Shown here piece by piece: positions 50,921 through 60,391 of a DNA stretch of 64,000 nt. Every line of letters begins with the position of its first letter. The first letter of the stretch is position 1. Position numbers and translations under genes: made by a program. The stretch lies in contig NZ_CP109104.1 of assembly GCF_035917675.1 (NCBI RefSeq), positions 5,084,001-5,148,000 of the forward strand, given 5' to 3'. The notes beneath the pieces are model-generated. The model did no database searches and was not told where the DNA came from. It was given only the letters and a program-made list of their open reading frames with translations. Source of the stretch: Streptomyces sp. NBC_01775. Its GTDB lineage: Bacteria > Actinomycetota > Actinomycetes > Streptomycetales > Streptomycetaceae.

Positions 50921-52129
50921 TCATCGTGTGCCGGCGTGTTCCTTCGATAGCGCTCGTTGGAGTGCCGGTCGGTCCAGGTGGACCACCACTGTGGTGTAGA
51001 AGCGGTGGACGGCCTCGTCGACGCTGCGGATGAAGCCGGATTCGGTGTTCCCGCGGCTGCTGCCCATGCCTTTGAACAGGGACAGACGGAAGCCGGTGAT
51101 CTGGGCGTCCGCGTTCTTCGGGAGCATGTCCGCCGGCTCCGGTCGGAGCCGTTCCAGTGTGCCCCGTGGGCCTCCCATCTCTCCTTCGACCAGTGTTTCG
51201 ATGTGGAGGTCGGCCGGTGCCTCGGCCAGGCGACGGATAAGTCGTTTTGCCCAAGTCAGGGGGTGGCCGTTTTCGGGTGCTGGGATCTCGATGGAGCTGC
51301 GAAGCTTGCTGGTGCGCAGGTCGGCACTGATCGCCAGAATGCCTGGCGCACCCTCGAGCCGGATCTCCGCGTAAAGCCTCCCGTCGAGACAGAGCTGATC
51401 GGCCAGGTGACTGCGGCGTGCTTTCGGATCGGCACCACGCTTGGCGCGTTGGACCGGAAGAACCTTCTGTCCGAGTTCGCCACCAAGGCTGAGGCAGATC
51501 TGACGGATGAGTCGTTCCCAGCTCTCGACCACATCCAGGGCGTGCGGATCTCCCTTGCACAGGGTTTCGTCGTTGATTCCATTGCGTACGGGGACCCAGC
51601 CCGATCCCATGTTCTGGAAGCCATGGCAGCCCGAGTTCTCGTGTTGCAGGTAGTGGAGCAGTTCCTGGAGCAACCAGGCATGCACCTTGTCTCCGACTCC
51701 CTCGTGCCGGATCAGCGACTGTGCCTGGTAGGTGACTTCAGCCCACGACAGGTGCCAGAGAGCCACCTTGTGTTTCCGTCGTCCGTCGATCTTGACGTCA
51801 ACGAGCGGGCTGCCTTCCAGCGCGACCTCGTTGGACAGCGTGATCACGGCCTCGTAGCCGCGGCGTGCGGCGATGTCCATGTATGCCTGCACCTGATCGG
51901 GCTTGAGGGCAATGGCCCCTGCGCCAGCCTCCCGTAGGCCCAATCCTTGGAGACCTTGTGGAAAGTCCTCCTGGTTCTGCGTCTTCGCCTCGCGGTGCGA
52001 GACCTCGTGGTGCGAGACCTCGCGGTCTGCGCGCTGTAGCTGATGGTCGAAGTGCGGCTCTTCGGCGTCGCAGTCGACGGACTCCCATGTGAGGCACAGA
52101 TCTCCCCGCGTCGGAGGCCGCGTGAGCAC
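50921..52129 (-). CDS. Large hypothetical protein, N-terminus uncertain
   Basis: The protein has 402 residues from GTG 52129; no good ribosome site is seen and the first 60 residues include a repeated REVSHHEVSHREAK segment, so the true start is unclear. The body contains LKPDQVQAYMDIAARRGYEA, VDVKIDGRRKHKVALWHLSW and LLQELLHYLQHENSG. I associate these with a nuclease-like family in actinobacteria, but I cannot point to an intact PD-(D/E)XK site. Treat as unknown. Confidence 0.55.
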   Translation of the reverse strand: MLTRPPTRGDLCLTWESVDCDAEEPHFDHQLQRADREVSHHEVSHREAKTQNQEDFPQGLQGLGLREAGAGAIALKPDQVQAYMDIAARRGYEAVITLSNEVALEGSPLVDVKIDGRRKHKVALWHLSWAEVTYQAQSLIRHEGVGDKVHAWLLQELLHYLQHENSGCHGFQNMGSGWVPVRNGINDETLCKGDPHALDVVESWERLIRQICLSLGGELGQKVLPVQRAKRGADPKARRSHLADQLCLDGRLYAEIRLEGAPGILAISADLRTSKLRSSIEIPAPENGHPLTWAKRLIRRLAEAPADLHIETLVEGEMGGPRGTLERLRPEPADMLPKNADAQITGFRLSLFKGMGSSRGNTESGFIRSVDEAVHRFYTTVVVHLDRPALQRALSKEHAGTR

Positions 52130-52327
52130 CAGCCGGGTGTCGTGAGCGGCTCCGGCGGGCCGGACGGTTCACCCGCTCCGCGAAGGTCCGCGTCGCTCGC
52201 GCAGCGCCGATTCGCCGGTGGTCCCGCCGACGGCCTGTCACTCCGTACCGCAACTCCGATGTACCGTGCGCGTCACCGGACGGACGCGCACGGCCCGCGC
52301 ACCGGACACGTTGCGATGATCGGTGGC

Positions 52328-52904
52328 ATGCCGGTCAAACTTCCCGATGACCCCAAGCAGTCGACGCTCTACGCGGATTGGGCCCGCTCGGAGGCCCCGG
52401 ACATGGTCGAGCAGGCCGACGAGCTGATCGAACGCGCGGAACTGGCCGGAGTGGTACAACGACCCCGAAAATTTCCTCGCCGACCTGGAGTGGCGGGCCT
52501 CGGATCTGCCGGCGGAACATCTTCCGTGGTTCTGGGACAACGTCGGGCACCTCCTGCTGCCCGGCTGGACAGCGGGGATGGCATACGGGGGCGCGCGCCG
52601 GGCGGAGCGGGACCACGGGCCCCCGGCCGACATCGATTACTGCGTACAGAACGCGCTCTGCTTCACCCGCCACAACGGGTTGAGGGGCGGGGCGATGGAG
52701 CGGCATCTCCAACGGCTGCGGGAACAGCTCGACGCAGCGGAAGCACACGCCGAGTTCGCCAGGTTTCTCCGGCAGTGGGCGGCCCACAACTCCCTGCCTC
52801 CGGCCGAGGACCTGCACGTGCTGATCCGGACCGCGGCGGCGGCGGCCGGGCGACGGACGTCCGCCGGTTGCGACGCCTCCGCTTGCCGGGCCATGGTCGT
52901 ATGA
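52328..52904 (+). pseudogene. Frameshifted hypothetical gene
   Basis: The first part reads from ATG 52328 (PVKLPDDPKQSTLYADWARS to LIERAEL near 52442). The protein-like sequence then continues in another frame from about 52440 (NWPEWYNDPENFLADLEWRA, PWFWDNVGHLLLPGW) to the stop at 52902-52904. The second frame has no start codon in the joined region. One base change in length would restore a gene of about 190 residues. Confidence 0.55.
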
Positions 52905-52952
52905 CGCGGCAGTACTCTCGGCGGGACAGTGTCTCGCCGGGGGAGTCAAGAC

Positions 52953-53315
52953 ATGGATACACGTGCGCCGCGTGCTCCAAAAGGCCGACCGGTTGTGGGT
53001 GTCGCGCTGGCCGCCGCTGCCCTCGTCACCATGTGGTGGGGGCTCGTCGGGGTCGGTACCGAGAATTTCGGGAGCGACTGTCTCTTCTATTTCGGTGAGA
53101 CCGGGCCACAAGCCGATCACTGTCGGCAGGTGAACGACCGGGCGGAGGTATGGCTTCCCCGGCTGGTGGCCCTCGCGTGGACCAGCGCGGTTCTGTGTCT
53201 CCTCCTGCCCCGCCGGTTTCCTCCGGGGCGGCGCACAGCCGTTGGCTCAGCCGTCGCCTGCCTGGTCGTCGCCGTGGTGCTCGGGGCCCATGCCTTGTCC
53301 GTCTCCGGTCCGTGA
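52953..53315 (+). CDS. Small multi-pass membrane protein
   Basis: The protein has 120 residues from ATG 52953 (GGGGGAG upstream). Three hydrophobic segments (about 15-34, 70-86, 95-115) are present, with Cys residues in the outer loop (CLFYFGETGPQADHC) that could form a disulfide. The function is unknown. Confidence 0.65.
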   Translation: MDTRAPRAPKGRPVVGVALAAAALVTMWWGLVGVGTENFGSDCLFYFGETGPQADHCRQVNDRAEVWLPRLVALAWTSAVLCLLLPRRFPPGRRTAVGSAVACLVVAVVLGAHALSVSGP

Positions 53316-53420
53316 GCCCTGCCGGAAACCCGGAAGCTGAGCCCTACCGGAAACCCGGAACCCGCTGGCGCATCGACGTCGCTCAGCGCTCCTCGTCGGC
53401 GCGGTCCGCGCGGTCCGCGC

Positions 53421-54215
53421 TCAGGCTCCGTTCCGCTGCTCCATGTTCTTCCTCTGTTCCGCGTTGAACTCCTCCACCCACTTCTGGTGCTGCTTGTAGT
53501 CCGCCGTGAAGCGGGTGTCGCCGGTTTTTACGGTGACGAAGAAGAGCCAGTCGCCCTTTGCGGGGTTCTTCGTGGCTTTGAGGGCTTCGGGGCCAGGGTT
53601 GTTGATGGGGGTCGGGGGGAGTCCCTTGTGGCGGTAGGTGTTGTAGGGAGAGCGGATGCGGGTGTCGGCGCGGGTGGTGTTGAGGGTGGAGCGGCCCAGG
53701 GCGTAGTTGATGCTGGAGTCCATCTGGAGAGGCATGTCGATTTTGAGGCGGTTTTCTATGACGCGGGCGACCTTGGCCATGTCCTGGGGATTGCCGGCCT
53801 CGGCCTGGACGATGCTGGCGATGACGAGGGTCTTGTAGTCGGTGGGGCCCGCCGCGCGGAGGCGGTTGTGCGCGGTCTTGGACATGCGGGTGACCAGCGC
53901 CTCGGGGGTCGTGCTGTCCTTCACGTGATACGTGGACGGGTAGAGATAGCCCTCCGGGTTTTCCTTCGCGGCGGCGGGGAGCTTGAGTTTGCCCTTGCGT
54001 GCGGCGCGCGCGGCGGCCTTCTTCGTCGTCCCGTCGGGGACGGAAAGCGCCTGGTCGGCCGCCTCGTACACCTGCGTCGCGCGCCACCCCTGGTGGACGA
54101 CCAGGGTCTCGGTCCTGTTCCGCTGCCACTCCATGAAGAGCAGCACCCCCGCTGCCACGGACACCGCGCACAGCAGGGTGGCACCGGCAAGCCATCGCTT
54201 CCGCTTCGTGGTCAT
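53421..54215 (-). CDS. MltG-like endolytic transglycosylase (YceG family)
   Basis: This 264-residue membrane-anchored enzyme is predicted to cleave glycan strands near the site of peptidoglycan synthesis. The N-terminal anchor spans about 9-28. The catalytic region shows LVIASIVQAEAGNPQDMAKV (Glu about 138) and YNTYRHKGLPPTPINNPGPE, the two family signatures. It lacks the LysM-like N-terminal extension of full MltG, so it is a short form. Confidence 0.85.
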   Translation of the reverse strand: MTTKRKRWLAGATLLCAVSVAAGVLLFMEWQRNRTETLVVHQGWRATQVYEAADQALSVPDGTTKKAAARAARKGKLKLPAAAKENPEGYLYPSTYHVKDSTTPEALVTRMSKTAHNRLRAAGPTDYKTLVIASIVQAEAGNPQDMAKVARVIENRLKIDMPLQMDSSINYALGRSTLNTTRADTRIRSPYNTYRHKGLPPTPINNPGPEALKATKNPAKGDWLFFVTVKTGDTRFTADYKQHQKWVEEFNAEQRKNMEQRNGA

Positions 54216-54243
54216 GGAGGAACGCTAGGCCAGCGAGCCCCTG

Positions 54244-55338
54244 TCAGGGGACCAGGGTTACCTTTCCGGAAGTTGCCCGCGTCTCCAGCGCGTGGTGGGC
54301 CTGCGCGGTTTCCGCGAGAGGGAACGTGTGAATGAGCGGTGTCAGTACGCCCTTGGCCGCCAGGCCGAGGGACTCGTCCTCCAGTTCGCGCTTGTGCGCC
54401 TGCATGAACGGGGCATCCAGCGGGCGGCGGGTGATGCCCAGCGCCGCCAGTTCTGCCTCGGTCGGCAGTTCCTCTTCGGCCGCTCGCTCGTCTTCGGCCG
54501 CTCGCTCGTCGTGGGCCGCTCGCTCGTCCCGTGACGGCTTCTCCCACGCTCGCCCGTCCCGTGACGGCTTGTCCCGCGCCGGCTCGTCGTCCGTCAGCAG
54601 GGAGGACGAGCCGCCGTACGCGTAGTGCGTGCTGCCGCGCGCGAGCAGCCCCAGCGCCGTACGGGCGAGCCGGCCGCCGGGGCCGTCGAACAGGTGACGT
54701 ACGGGACGTTCGCCGTACGCCGCGCGGACGCGGTCGGCCCAGTCGGGGCGCGTGTAGTCCACGGCGAGGTCCGCACCCAGCCCCTCGGCCGTCGCCACCT
54801 TGGCCGGGCCGCCCGCCGCTCCGATGACGCGGGCGCCGCGGTGCTTGGCGTACTGCGTGAGGAGCGCGCCCATTCCGCCCGCCGCGCTCAGCACGAGCAC
54901 GACGTCACCCGGCTCGATGTGCGCCCTGCGCAGTACGCCCATGACGGTGCGGCCGGTTCCGATCATGGCGACGGCGGCCGGGAAGGAGAGGTGGTCGGGG
55001 AGGGGCTGGAGGGCGGCGGCGTCGGCTACCGCCAGCTCGGCGTAGCCGCCCGGTACCGGGCCGAGGTGGACGGCCACGCGGCGGCCGAGCCAGCTTCCGT
55101 CGGTGCCCTCGCCGAGCGCCTCGACGGTGCCGGCGACCTCGCGTCCGGGGATCGTGGGCAGTTCGGGCAGGGGCAACGGGCCGAGCGCGCGGCCCGCGCG
55201 CAAAGTCGCGTCCAGGAGGTGCACGCCTGCCGCCGCGACGGCGATACGGACCTGGCCGGGGCTCGGCTGGGGATCGGGGGCTGTCTCGTACGTGAGATTC
55301 CCGGCGGGGCCGAAGCTGTGCAGACGGACAGCGTGCAT
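54244..55338 (-). CDS. Zinc-independent quinone oxidoreductase-like MDR protein with repetitive insertion
   Basis: The protein has 364 residues from the ATG at 55338 (GAAGGAG upstream; the frame continues upstream but that part is Glu/Pro junk). The GroES-like domain is followed by a Rossmann fold with LVLSAAGGMGALLTQYAKHR near 147-166. This is the NADPH-binding pattern of quinone reductases. Residues about 255-300 are an insertion of DERAAEDERAAEE-like repeats in the otherwise standard C-terminal part. It likely reduces quinones or enones with NADPH. Confidence 0.82.
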   Translation of the reverse strand: MHAVRLHSFGPAGNLTYETAPDPQPSPGQVRIAVAAAGVHLLDATLRAGRALGPLPLPELPTIPGREVAGTVEALGEGTDGSWLGRRVAVHLGPVPGGYAELAVADAAALQPLPDHLSFPAAVAMIGTGRTVMGVLRRAHIEPGDVVLVLSAAGGMGALLTQYAKHRGARVIGAAGGPAKVATAEGLGADLAVDYTRPDWADRVRAAYGERPVRHLFDGPGGRLARTALGLLARGSTHYAYGGSSSLLTDDEPARDKPSRDGRAWEKPSRDERAAHDERAAEDERAAEEELPTEAELAALGITRRPLDAPFMQAHKRELEDESLGLAAKGVLTPLIHTFPLAETAQAHHALETRATSGKVTLVP

Positions 55339-55579
55339 GGGTGCTCCTTCTTCGGACTCTTCCGGCCCGTCGGGCTCCTCCGGCCCGGGGGGCTCTTCCA
55401 GCCCTGCCGGCTGCGGGCGTCTCTTCCGGCCCGTCGGGCTGTGAGCGGTTCCTCTGGGCCTGGTGCCGCAACCCTGCAACTTCAAGTGAGGTTCAAGTCA
55501 AGGGAAGGGGGAGAAGCGGGCGCGAGGACTGATCGACTGACGGCCCGTCAGCGTCAGTGGCGGCGGGCAGTATGACGGC

Positions 55580-56251
55580 ATGGCGAAGTCATCAGTGCGC
55601 GAGGCGCGGCTCCCGGAGATCAGCCTGCCGGAGCTGCGGCCCTACGAGGGGCGGGGGCTGGAGCCCGACGGCGATTACGACGGGGTGCGCTTCGACGGGC
55701 TCGACCTGAGCGGCACCGACGGCGCCGGGGCCACTCTGCTGGACTCGGGGATGTACCGCTGCGCGCTGGACGAGGCCGCGCTCGGACGGCTTCGGGTGCT
55801 CGACTCGGTGCTGGAGGGGGTGTGGGGTGTCGGCACGGATTTGTCCGGTGCCGAGCTGAGAGACGTGGAGCTGCTGGACGCCCGGCTGGGGGGCATCCAG
55901 CTGCACGGGGCGCGGCTGAACCGGGTGCTGGTGCGCGGCGGGAAGATCGACTTCCTGAATCTGCGTCAGGCCAGGCTTACGGACGTGACCTTCGAGGGGT
56001 GCGTGTTGAACGAGCCGGATTTCGGGGGCGCCGCGCTGGAGCGGGTGGCCTTCCGGGACTGCGTGCTGCGCCGGGCCGAGCTGAACCAGGTGCGCCTCAA
56101 GGACGTGGATCTGCGCGGAGCGACGGAGCTGGACATCGTGACGGGGGTGGACCGGCTGGCGGGCGCGGTCATCAGTCCGGCGCAACTGATGGAGCTGGCC
56201 CCGGCGTTCGCCGCGCAGATCGGGGTGCGGGTGGAGGCGGGGCACACGTAA
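55580..56251 (+). CDS. Pentapeptide-repeat protein
   Basis: The protein has 223 residues. Pentapeptide A(D/N)LXX-like units run from about 35 to 190 (VRFDGLDLSGTDGAGATLLD, TDLSGAELRDVELLDARLGG), forming a right-handed quadrilateral beta helix. It has no signal peptide. Some pentapeptide proteins mimic DNA to protect gyrase, but nothing here shows that. Confidence 0.85.
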   Translation: MAKSSVREARLPEISLPELRPYEGRGLEPDGDYDGVRFDGLDLSGTDGAGATLLDSGMYRCALDEAALGRLRVLDSVLEGVWGVGTDLSGAELRDVELLDARLGGIQLHGARLNRVLVRGGKIDFLNLRQARLTDVTFEGCVLNEPDFGGAALERVAFRDCVLRRAELNQVRLKDVDLRGATELDIVTGVDRLAGAVISPAQLMELAPAFAAQIGVRVEAGHT

Positions 56252-56371
56252 ATCAACAACTCCCAGCGCCCGCGTCCCGGGGCTTCAACAGAGCCGAACA
56301 CCGTCGTACGGTGAGGATCCAAAACTGTCGCGTACATGGCGATAGGTCGGTTGAGCGAGGAGGAGAACGGA

Positions 56372-57676
56372 ATGCGCCCCACCGTGTTACGCCGTGCCAC
56401 CCGCAACAGACTGGTCACCACCCTGGGAGCCGCCCTGCTCTGCGGCGCCGGCCTCGCGGCCCCCACGACCCCCGCCTCGGCCACGACCCCCGCCTCGGCC
56501 ACGACGCCGGCCCCGGCTGCGGCCCCCGCCTCAGCCGCGACGTCGGCCCCGGCTGCCGCTCCGGCTCCGGCCCCCGGGGGCGGCCTCGCCCTCACCCCGC
56601 CGATGGGGTTCAACAACTGGAACGCCACGCACTGCGGGCCGGAGTTCGACGCGGAGATGATCAAGGGTGTCGCCGACACCTTCGTGGACAAGGGCCTCAA
56701 GGACGCCGGCTACGAGTACGTCAACCTCGACGACTGCTGGGCGGAGCCCGAGCGCGATGCCGACGGCAAGCTCGTCCCGCACAAGGAGCGCTTCCCCGAC
56801 GGCATCAAGGCCGTCGCCGACTATGTGCACTCCAAGGGCCTGAAGATCGGTATCTACACCAGCGCGGGCACCCATACGTGCAACACCGAGCCGGGTATGC
56901 CCGGCGCGCTCGGCCACGAGGAGAGCGACGCCCGGCAGTTCGCCGACTGGGGCGTCGACTACCTCAAGTACGACAACTGCAACAACCAGGGTGTACCCGC
57001 CCAGGAGCGCTACACGAAGATGCGGGACGCGCTGGAGAAGACCGGCCGCGACATCGTCTACAGCATCTGCGAGTGGGGCGAGAACAAGCCCTGGGAATGG
57101 GCGGCCGGTGTCGGACACCTGTGGCGCACCACCGGCGACATATCCGATAACTGGAACAGCATGCTCGGCATCCTGAAGAAGAACCTGCCCCTGGCGCCCT
57201 ACGCGGGCCCCGGGCACTGGAACGACCCGGACATGCTGGAGGTCGGCAACGGCGGCATGACCGACACGGAGTACCGCACCCACTTCTCGCTGTGGTCCGT
57301 GATGGCCGCGCCCCTGCTCATCGGCTCCGACCTTCGCGAGGCCGACTCCGCGACGCTGGAGATCCTGGGCAACAAGGAGGTCATAGCCGTCGACCAGGAC
57401 CTGCTCGGCAAACAGGGCGAGGTGGTGTCCGAGGACGGCGGGCGCTGGGTCGTCAGCAAGGAGATGGCGGACGGCAGCCGCGCCGTGGCGCTCTTCAACG
57501 AGACGGGGCAGGAGCAGACGGTCACCACCACGACCGGCGACATCGGCCTGCCGGAGGCCGGTTCGTACGACGTGCGCGACCTGTGGAAGCACGAGGACGG
57601 CAGCTCGGCGGGCGACATATCGGCGGCCGTTCCCGCGCACGGCACGGTGCTGCTCCGGGTCTCCGCGCAGAGCTGA
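56372..57676 (+). CDS. Secreted GH27 alpha-galactosidase
   Basis: The protein has 434 residues from ATG 56372, with GAGGAGGAG upstream. A signal peptide (about 1-35) is followed by a low-complexity TPASAT/APA repeat linker (about 32-69). The catalytic barrel starts LALTPPMGFNNWN. The nucleophile is Asp201 in YLKYDNCN, and the acid/base Asp256 lies in WRTTGD. A C-terminal beta domain follows; no carbohydrate-binding module is attached. It releases terminal alpha-galactose from oligosaccharides and galactomannans outside the cell. Confidence 0.92.
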   Translation: MRPTVLRRATRNRLVTTLGAALLCGAGLAAPTTPASATTPASATTPAPAAAPASAATSAPAAAPAPAPGGGLALTPPMGFNNWNATHCGPEFDAEMIKGVADTFVDKGLKDAGYEYVNLDDCWAEPERDADGKLVPHKERFPDGIKAVADYVHSKGLKIGIYTSAGTHTCNTEPGMPGALGHEESDARQFADWGVDYLKYDNCNNQGVPAQERYTKMRDALEKTGRDIVYSICEWGENKPWEWAAGVGHLWRTTGDISDNWNSMLGILKKNLPLAPYAGPGHWNDPDMLEVGNGGMTDTEYRTHFSLWSVMAAPLLIGSDLREADSATLEILGNKEVIAVDQDLLGKQGEVVSEDGGRWVVSKEMADGSRAVALFNETGQEQTVTTTTGDIGLPEAGSYDVRDLWKHEDGSSAGDISAAVPAHGTVLLRVSAQS

Positions 57677-57857
57677 TCTTCCGCGCGCGGGTGCGGAGGG
57701 CCGGCCGTCCTCGCGGAGGGCCGGCCGTCCGCGCCGGGAGCCGGCAAGGGGCGGCGCCCTTCGCACCAGGAGAGGGCTGTCCAAAGGAGGCTGTCCGCCT
57801 TGCGCCCGCACGCACCGGAAGACGCCCCGTGACGGGTAAACATCGCCGGTCACCGCA

Positions 57858-58136
57858 CTAGGACAGGTAGCCCTCCACCTCCGAGGAGGGCCGCACCGAG
57901 GCGTCGCCCGGGTTGCCGCCGGAATCGTGTTTGGCGCGGCGCTGGCGCAGCAGGTCCCAGCACTGGTCCAGCTCGTACTCCACGCCGCGCAGGGCCGCGT
58001 GCTCCTCGGCGGTGGTCAGCTGCCCCTGAGCGAGCTGCTCGCGCAGCCGGTGCTCGTCCTCGACCAGTTGCTTGACCCGGCTGAGGATCTGCTGCTCGGC
58101 CTGCTTCTCGCGGCGCTCTTCGTAGGGCTGGCCCAT
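57858..58136 (-). CDS. DUF2630 family protein
   Basis: The protein has 92 residues from the ATG at 58136. Charged helices include QILSRVKQLVEDEHRLREQL and LRGVEYELDQCWDLLRQRRA, the conserved core of this small actinobacterial family. It is cytosolic, of unknown function. Confidence 0.8.
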   Translation of the reverse strand: MGQPYEERREKQAEQQILSRVKQLVEDEHRLREQLAQGQLTTAEEHAALRGVEYELDQCWDLLRQRRAKHDSGGNPGDASVRPSSEVEGYLS

Positions 58137-58377
58137 GGGCTCCCACCTTCTTTCCGCTCGCCCTTCCACCCTAGGAAGAGGGGGCCGCGTCCGCGATTCG
58201 AAGCCCCGAGCCCTCACCTCACGCCCTCATCTCACGCACTCACCCCACGCAAGCGCCTCTCACCCCACGCAAGCGTCACTCACCGCGTGTCACCCGCCAC
58301 GCTGAGCCCCGCGGTCCGCGCCGCGCCGGCTCGGTCACGGAGCATGACGCTCTTCAGACGCTTGGGAAACGGGCCGA

Positions 58378-58890
58378 CTAGACGCGTGGGAAGCGGGCGG
58401 CCAGGTCCCAGACCGCGGGGTTGGTGTCCAGGCCCTCGTGCATGTCGGTGAGGTCGGCGAGCAGGTCGTGGAGGAAGTCGCGGGCCTCGCGGCGCAGCTC
58501 CTTGTGGGAGAAGGAGAGCGGGGTGGCGTCGCCTCCTGCCGGCTCCCTGGCCGTCCAGTCGGCGGTGATCTCCACCCAGCCGAAGCGGCGGGTGAAGCGC
58601 AGGCGCTCGGTGGACTCGGTGAAGTCCAGCTCGGCGCGGTGGGGACCGGCGGAGCGGGCGCCGAGGGGGTCGCGGTCCAGCTCCTCGGCGATGCCGCACA
58701 GCGCCCAGGCGAAGTCGAGGACCGGCACCCATCCCCAGGCTGTGGACAGCTCGCGGTCGGCGGCGGTGTCGGCGAGATAGACGTCGCCGCAGAACAGGTC
58801 ATGGCGCAGCGCCCGTACGTCCGCCGTGCGGTAGTCCGTCTGCGGGGGGTCGGGAAAGCGGCGGGAGAGCGCGTAGCCGATATCGAGCAC
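58378..58890 (-). CDS. Hypothetical conserved-type protein
   Basis: The protein has 170 residues from GTG 58890. It is Trp/Phe/Asp-rich with a beta-rich centre (LDFTESTERLRFTRRFGWVE) and a C-terminal helix. No catalytic motif is seen. It resembles small DUF proteins common in Streptomyces cores; the function is unknown. Confidence 0.7.
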   Translation of the reverse strand: MLDIGYALSRRFPDPPQTDYRTADVRALRHDLFCGDVYLADTAADRELSTAWGWVPVLDFAWALCGIAEELDRDPLGARSAGPHRAELDFTESTERLRFTRRFGWVEITADWTAREPAGGDATPLSFSHKELRREARDFLHDLLADLTDMHEGLDTNPAVWDLAARFPRV

Positions 58891-59001
58891 GGGCTGATGG
58901 TGTCACGCGCGGGTGGCGCTCCCCGCGTCGAGGAGCGCCACCCGTCACCGTGCGTGGTGTTACCCGTGGGCGCGCGGCTGGTGGCCGTGCGGCACGGGGT
59001 C

Positions 59002-59577
59002 TCAGACGTTGACGCCGAAGTCCTGGGCGATGCCCACCAGGCCGGAGGCGTAGCCCTGGCCGACGGCACGGAACTTCCACTCGGCACCGTTGCGGTACAG
59101 CTCGCCGAAGACCATGGCGGTCTCGGTGGCGGCGTCCTCGCTCAGGTCGTAGCGGGCGATCTCGACATCGCCGGCCTGGTTGATGATGCGGATGAAGGCG
59201 TTCCGCACCTGGCCGAAGTTCTGGCTGCGGTTCTCGGCGTCGTAGATGGAGACCGGGAAGACGATCTTGTCGATCTCGGCGGGCAGACCGGCCAGGTTGA
59301 CCTTGATCTGCTCGTCGTCGCCCTCGCCCTCACCCGTGACGTTGTCGCCCGTGTGCACGATCGACTGGTCCGGGGTGGCCTTGTTGTTGAAGAAGATGAA
59401 GTGCTGGTCGGAGTAGACCTTGCCCTCTGCCGTGACCGCGATGGCGCTGGCGTCGAGGTCGAAGTCCGTACCGGTGGTGGTGCGCACGTCCCAGCCGAGG
59501 CCGACCGTGACGGCGGTCAGGCCCGGTGCCTCCTTGGTGAGCGAGACGTTGCCGCCCTTGGACAGGCTTACAGCCAT
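59002..59577 (-). CDS. TerD-family calcium-binding stress protein
   Basis: The protein has 191 residues. It begins [20 protein letters not shown] and carries the TerD core: [18 protein letters not shown] (Ca-binding Asp cluster, about 28-45), [14 protein letters not shown] near 83-96 and [20 protein letters not shown] near the end. TerD proteins are linked to tellurite and phage/stress resistance; in Streptomyces, homologues are abundant cytosolic calcium-binding proteins affecting development. Confidence 0.93.
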   Translation of the reverse strand: MAVSLSKGGNVSLTKEAPGLTAVTVGLGWDVRTTTGTDFDLDASAIAVTAEGKVYSDQHFIFFNNKATPDQSIVHTGDNVTGEGEGDDEQIKVNLAGLPAEIDKIVFPVSIYDAENRSQNFGQVRNAFIRIINQAGDVEIARYDLSEDAATETAMVFGELYRNGAEWKFRAVGQGYASGLVGIAQDFGVNV

Positions 59578-59800
59578 GGGGTGTGCCCTTCTGTCGTGAT
59601 CTGTGGATCTGTCGGAGATCTCCCGGGAGACCTGGTGCGAGGCCCTCGGCCGCGCACAGGGTCCACGACCTCACACCCTCCACAACGCAGCCGGGGGACG
59701 GACGGGTTCCAGCTTTCTTTGCCTTCTTTACGCTCACGGAGCGGACGCATCCAGGTAAAAGCGGATGACGGGGGCGCGACAAAGCCCGACCATGGAATGC

Positions 59801-60232
59801 ATGTCCGGTCCCTATCTCATCCGTGGCTCGGTCTCCCTGCCGGAGGCCGAGCTGGCGTGGCGTTTCTCACGTTCGTCGGGACCCGGCGGACAGCATGTGA
59901 ACACCAGCGACAGTCAGGCCGAGCTGCGCTTCGACCTCGCGGCGACCCAGTCGCTCCCCGAGGTGTGGAAGCGCCGGGCCCTGGAGCGCCTGGCGGGCCG
60001 TCTGGTGGACGGCGCCGTGCTGGTCGTACGGGCCAGCGAGCACCGCTCCCAGTGGCGCAACCGGGAGACGGCCGCCGTACGCATGGCCTCGCTGCTCGCG
60101 GAGGCGACGGCTCCGCCCCCGCCGCCGCGCCGCAAGAAGAAGGTGCCCCGCGGCATCAATGAGCGCAGGCTGCGGCAGAAGAAGCAGCGCGGCGATATCA
60201 AGCGGGGCCGCACCGGCCGCGGCTGGGACTGA
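59801..60232 (+). CDS. arfB: ArfB/YaeJ-like peptidyl-tRNA hydrolase (ribosome rescue)
   Basis: The protein has 143 residues from ATG 59801 (ATG 59792 is also in frame). The GGQ catalytic motif sits in FSRSSGPGGQHVNTSDSQAE (about 22-41), and a basic C-terminal tail (RRKKKVPRGINERRLRQKKQ) would enter the empty mRNA channel. It lacks the stop-codon-reading domains of RF1/RF2. It releases peptides from stalled ribosomes. Confidence 0.9.
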   Translation: MSGPYLIRGSVSLPEAELAWRFSRSSGPGGQHVNTSDSQAELRFDLAATQSLPEVWKRRALERLAGRLVDGAVLVVRASEHRSQWRNRETAAVRMASLLAEATAPPPPPRRKKKVPRGINERRLRQKKQRGDIKRGRTGRGWD

Positions 60233-60391
60233 GCCCTCCGGCCAAGTGCACCCGCGCCCCAAAGGGGCGCGGGGCCGTGACATGTGCGGCTCCGCCGCGT
60301 GGGCGCGACCAACCACGACGCACCCGCACCCGCACCCGCCCCCGCCGCGCGCCCACAACGGCACTTCCCGCGGAGCCTTCCCGCGGAGCGT

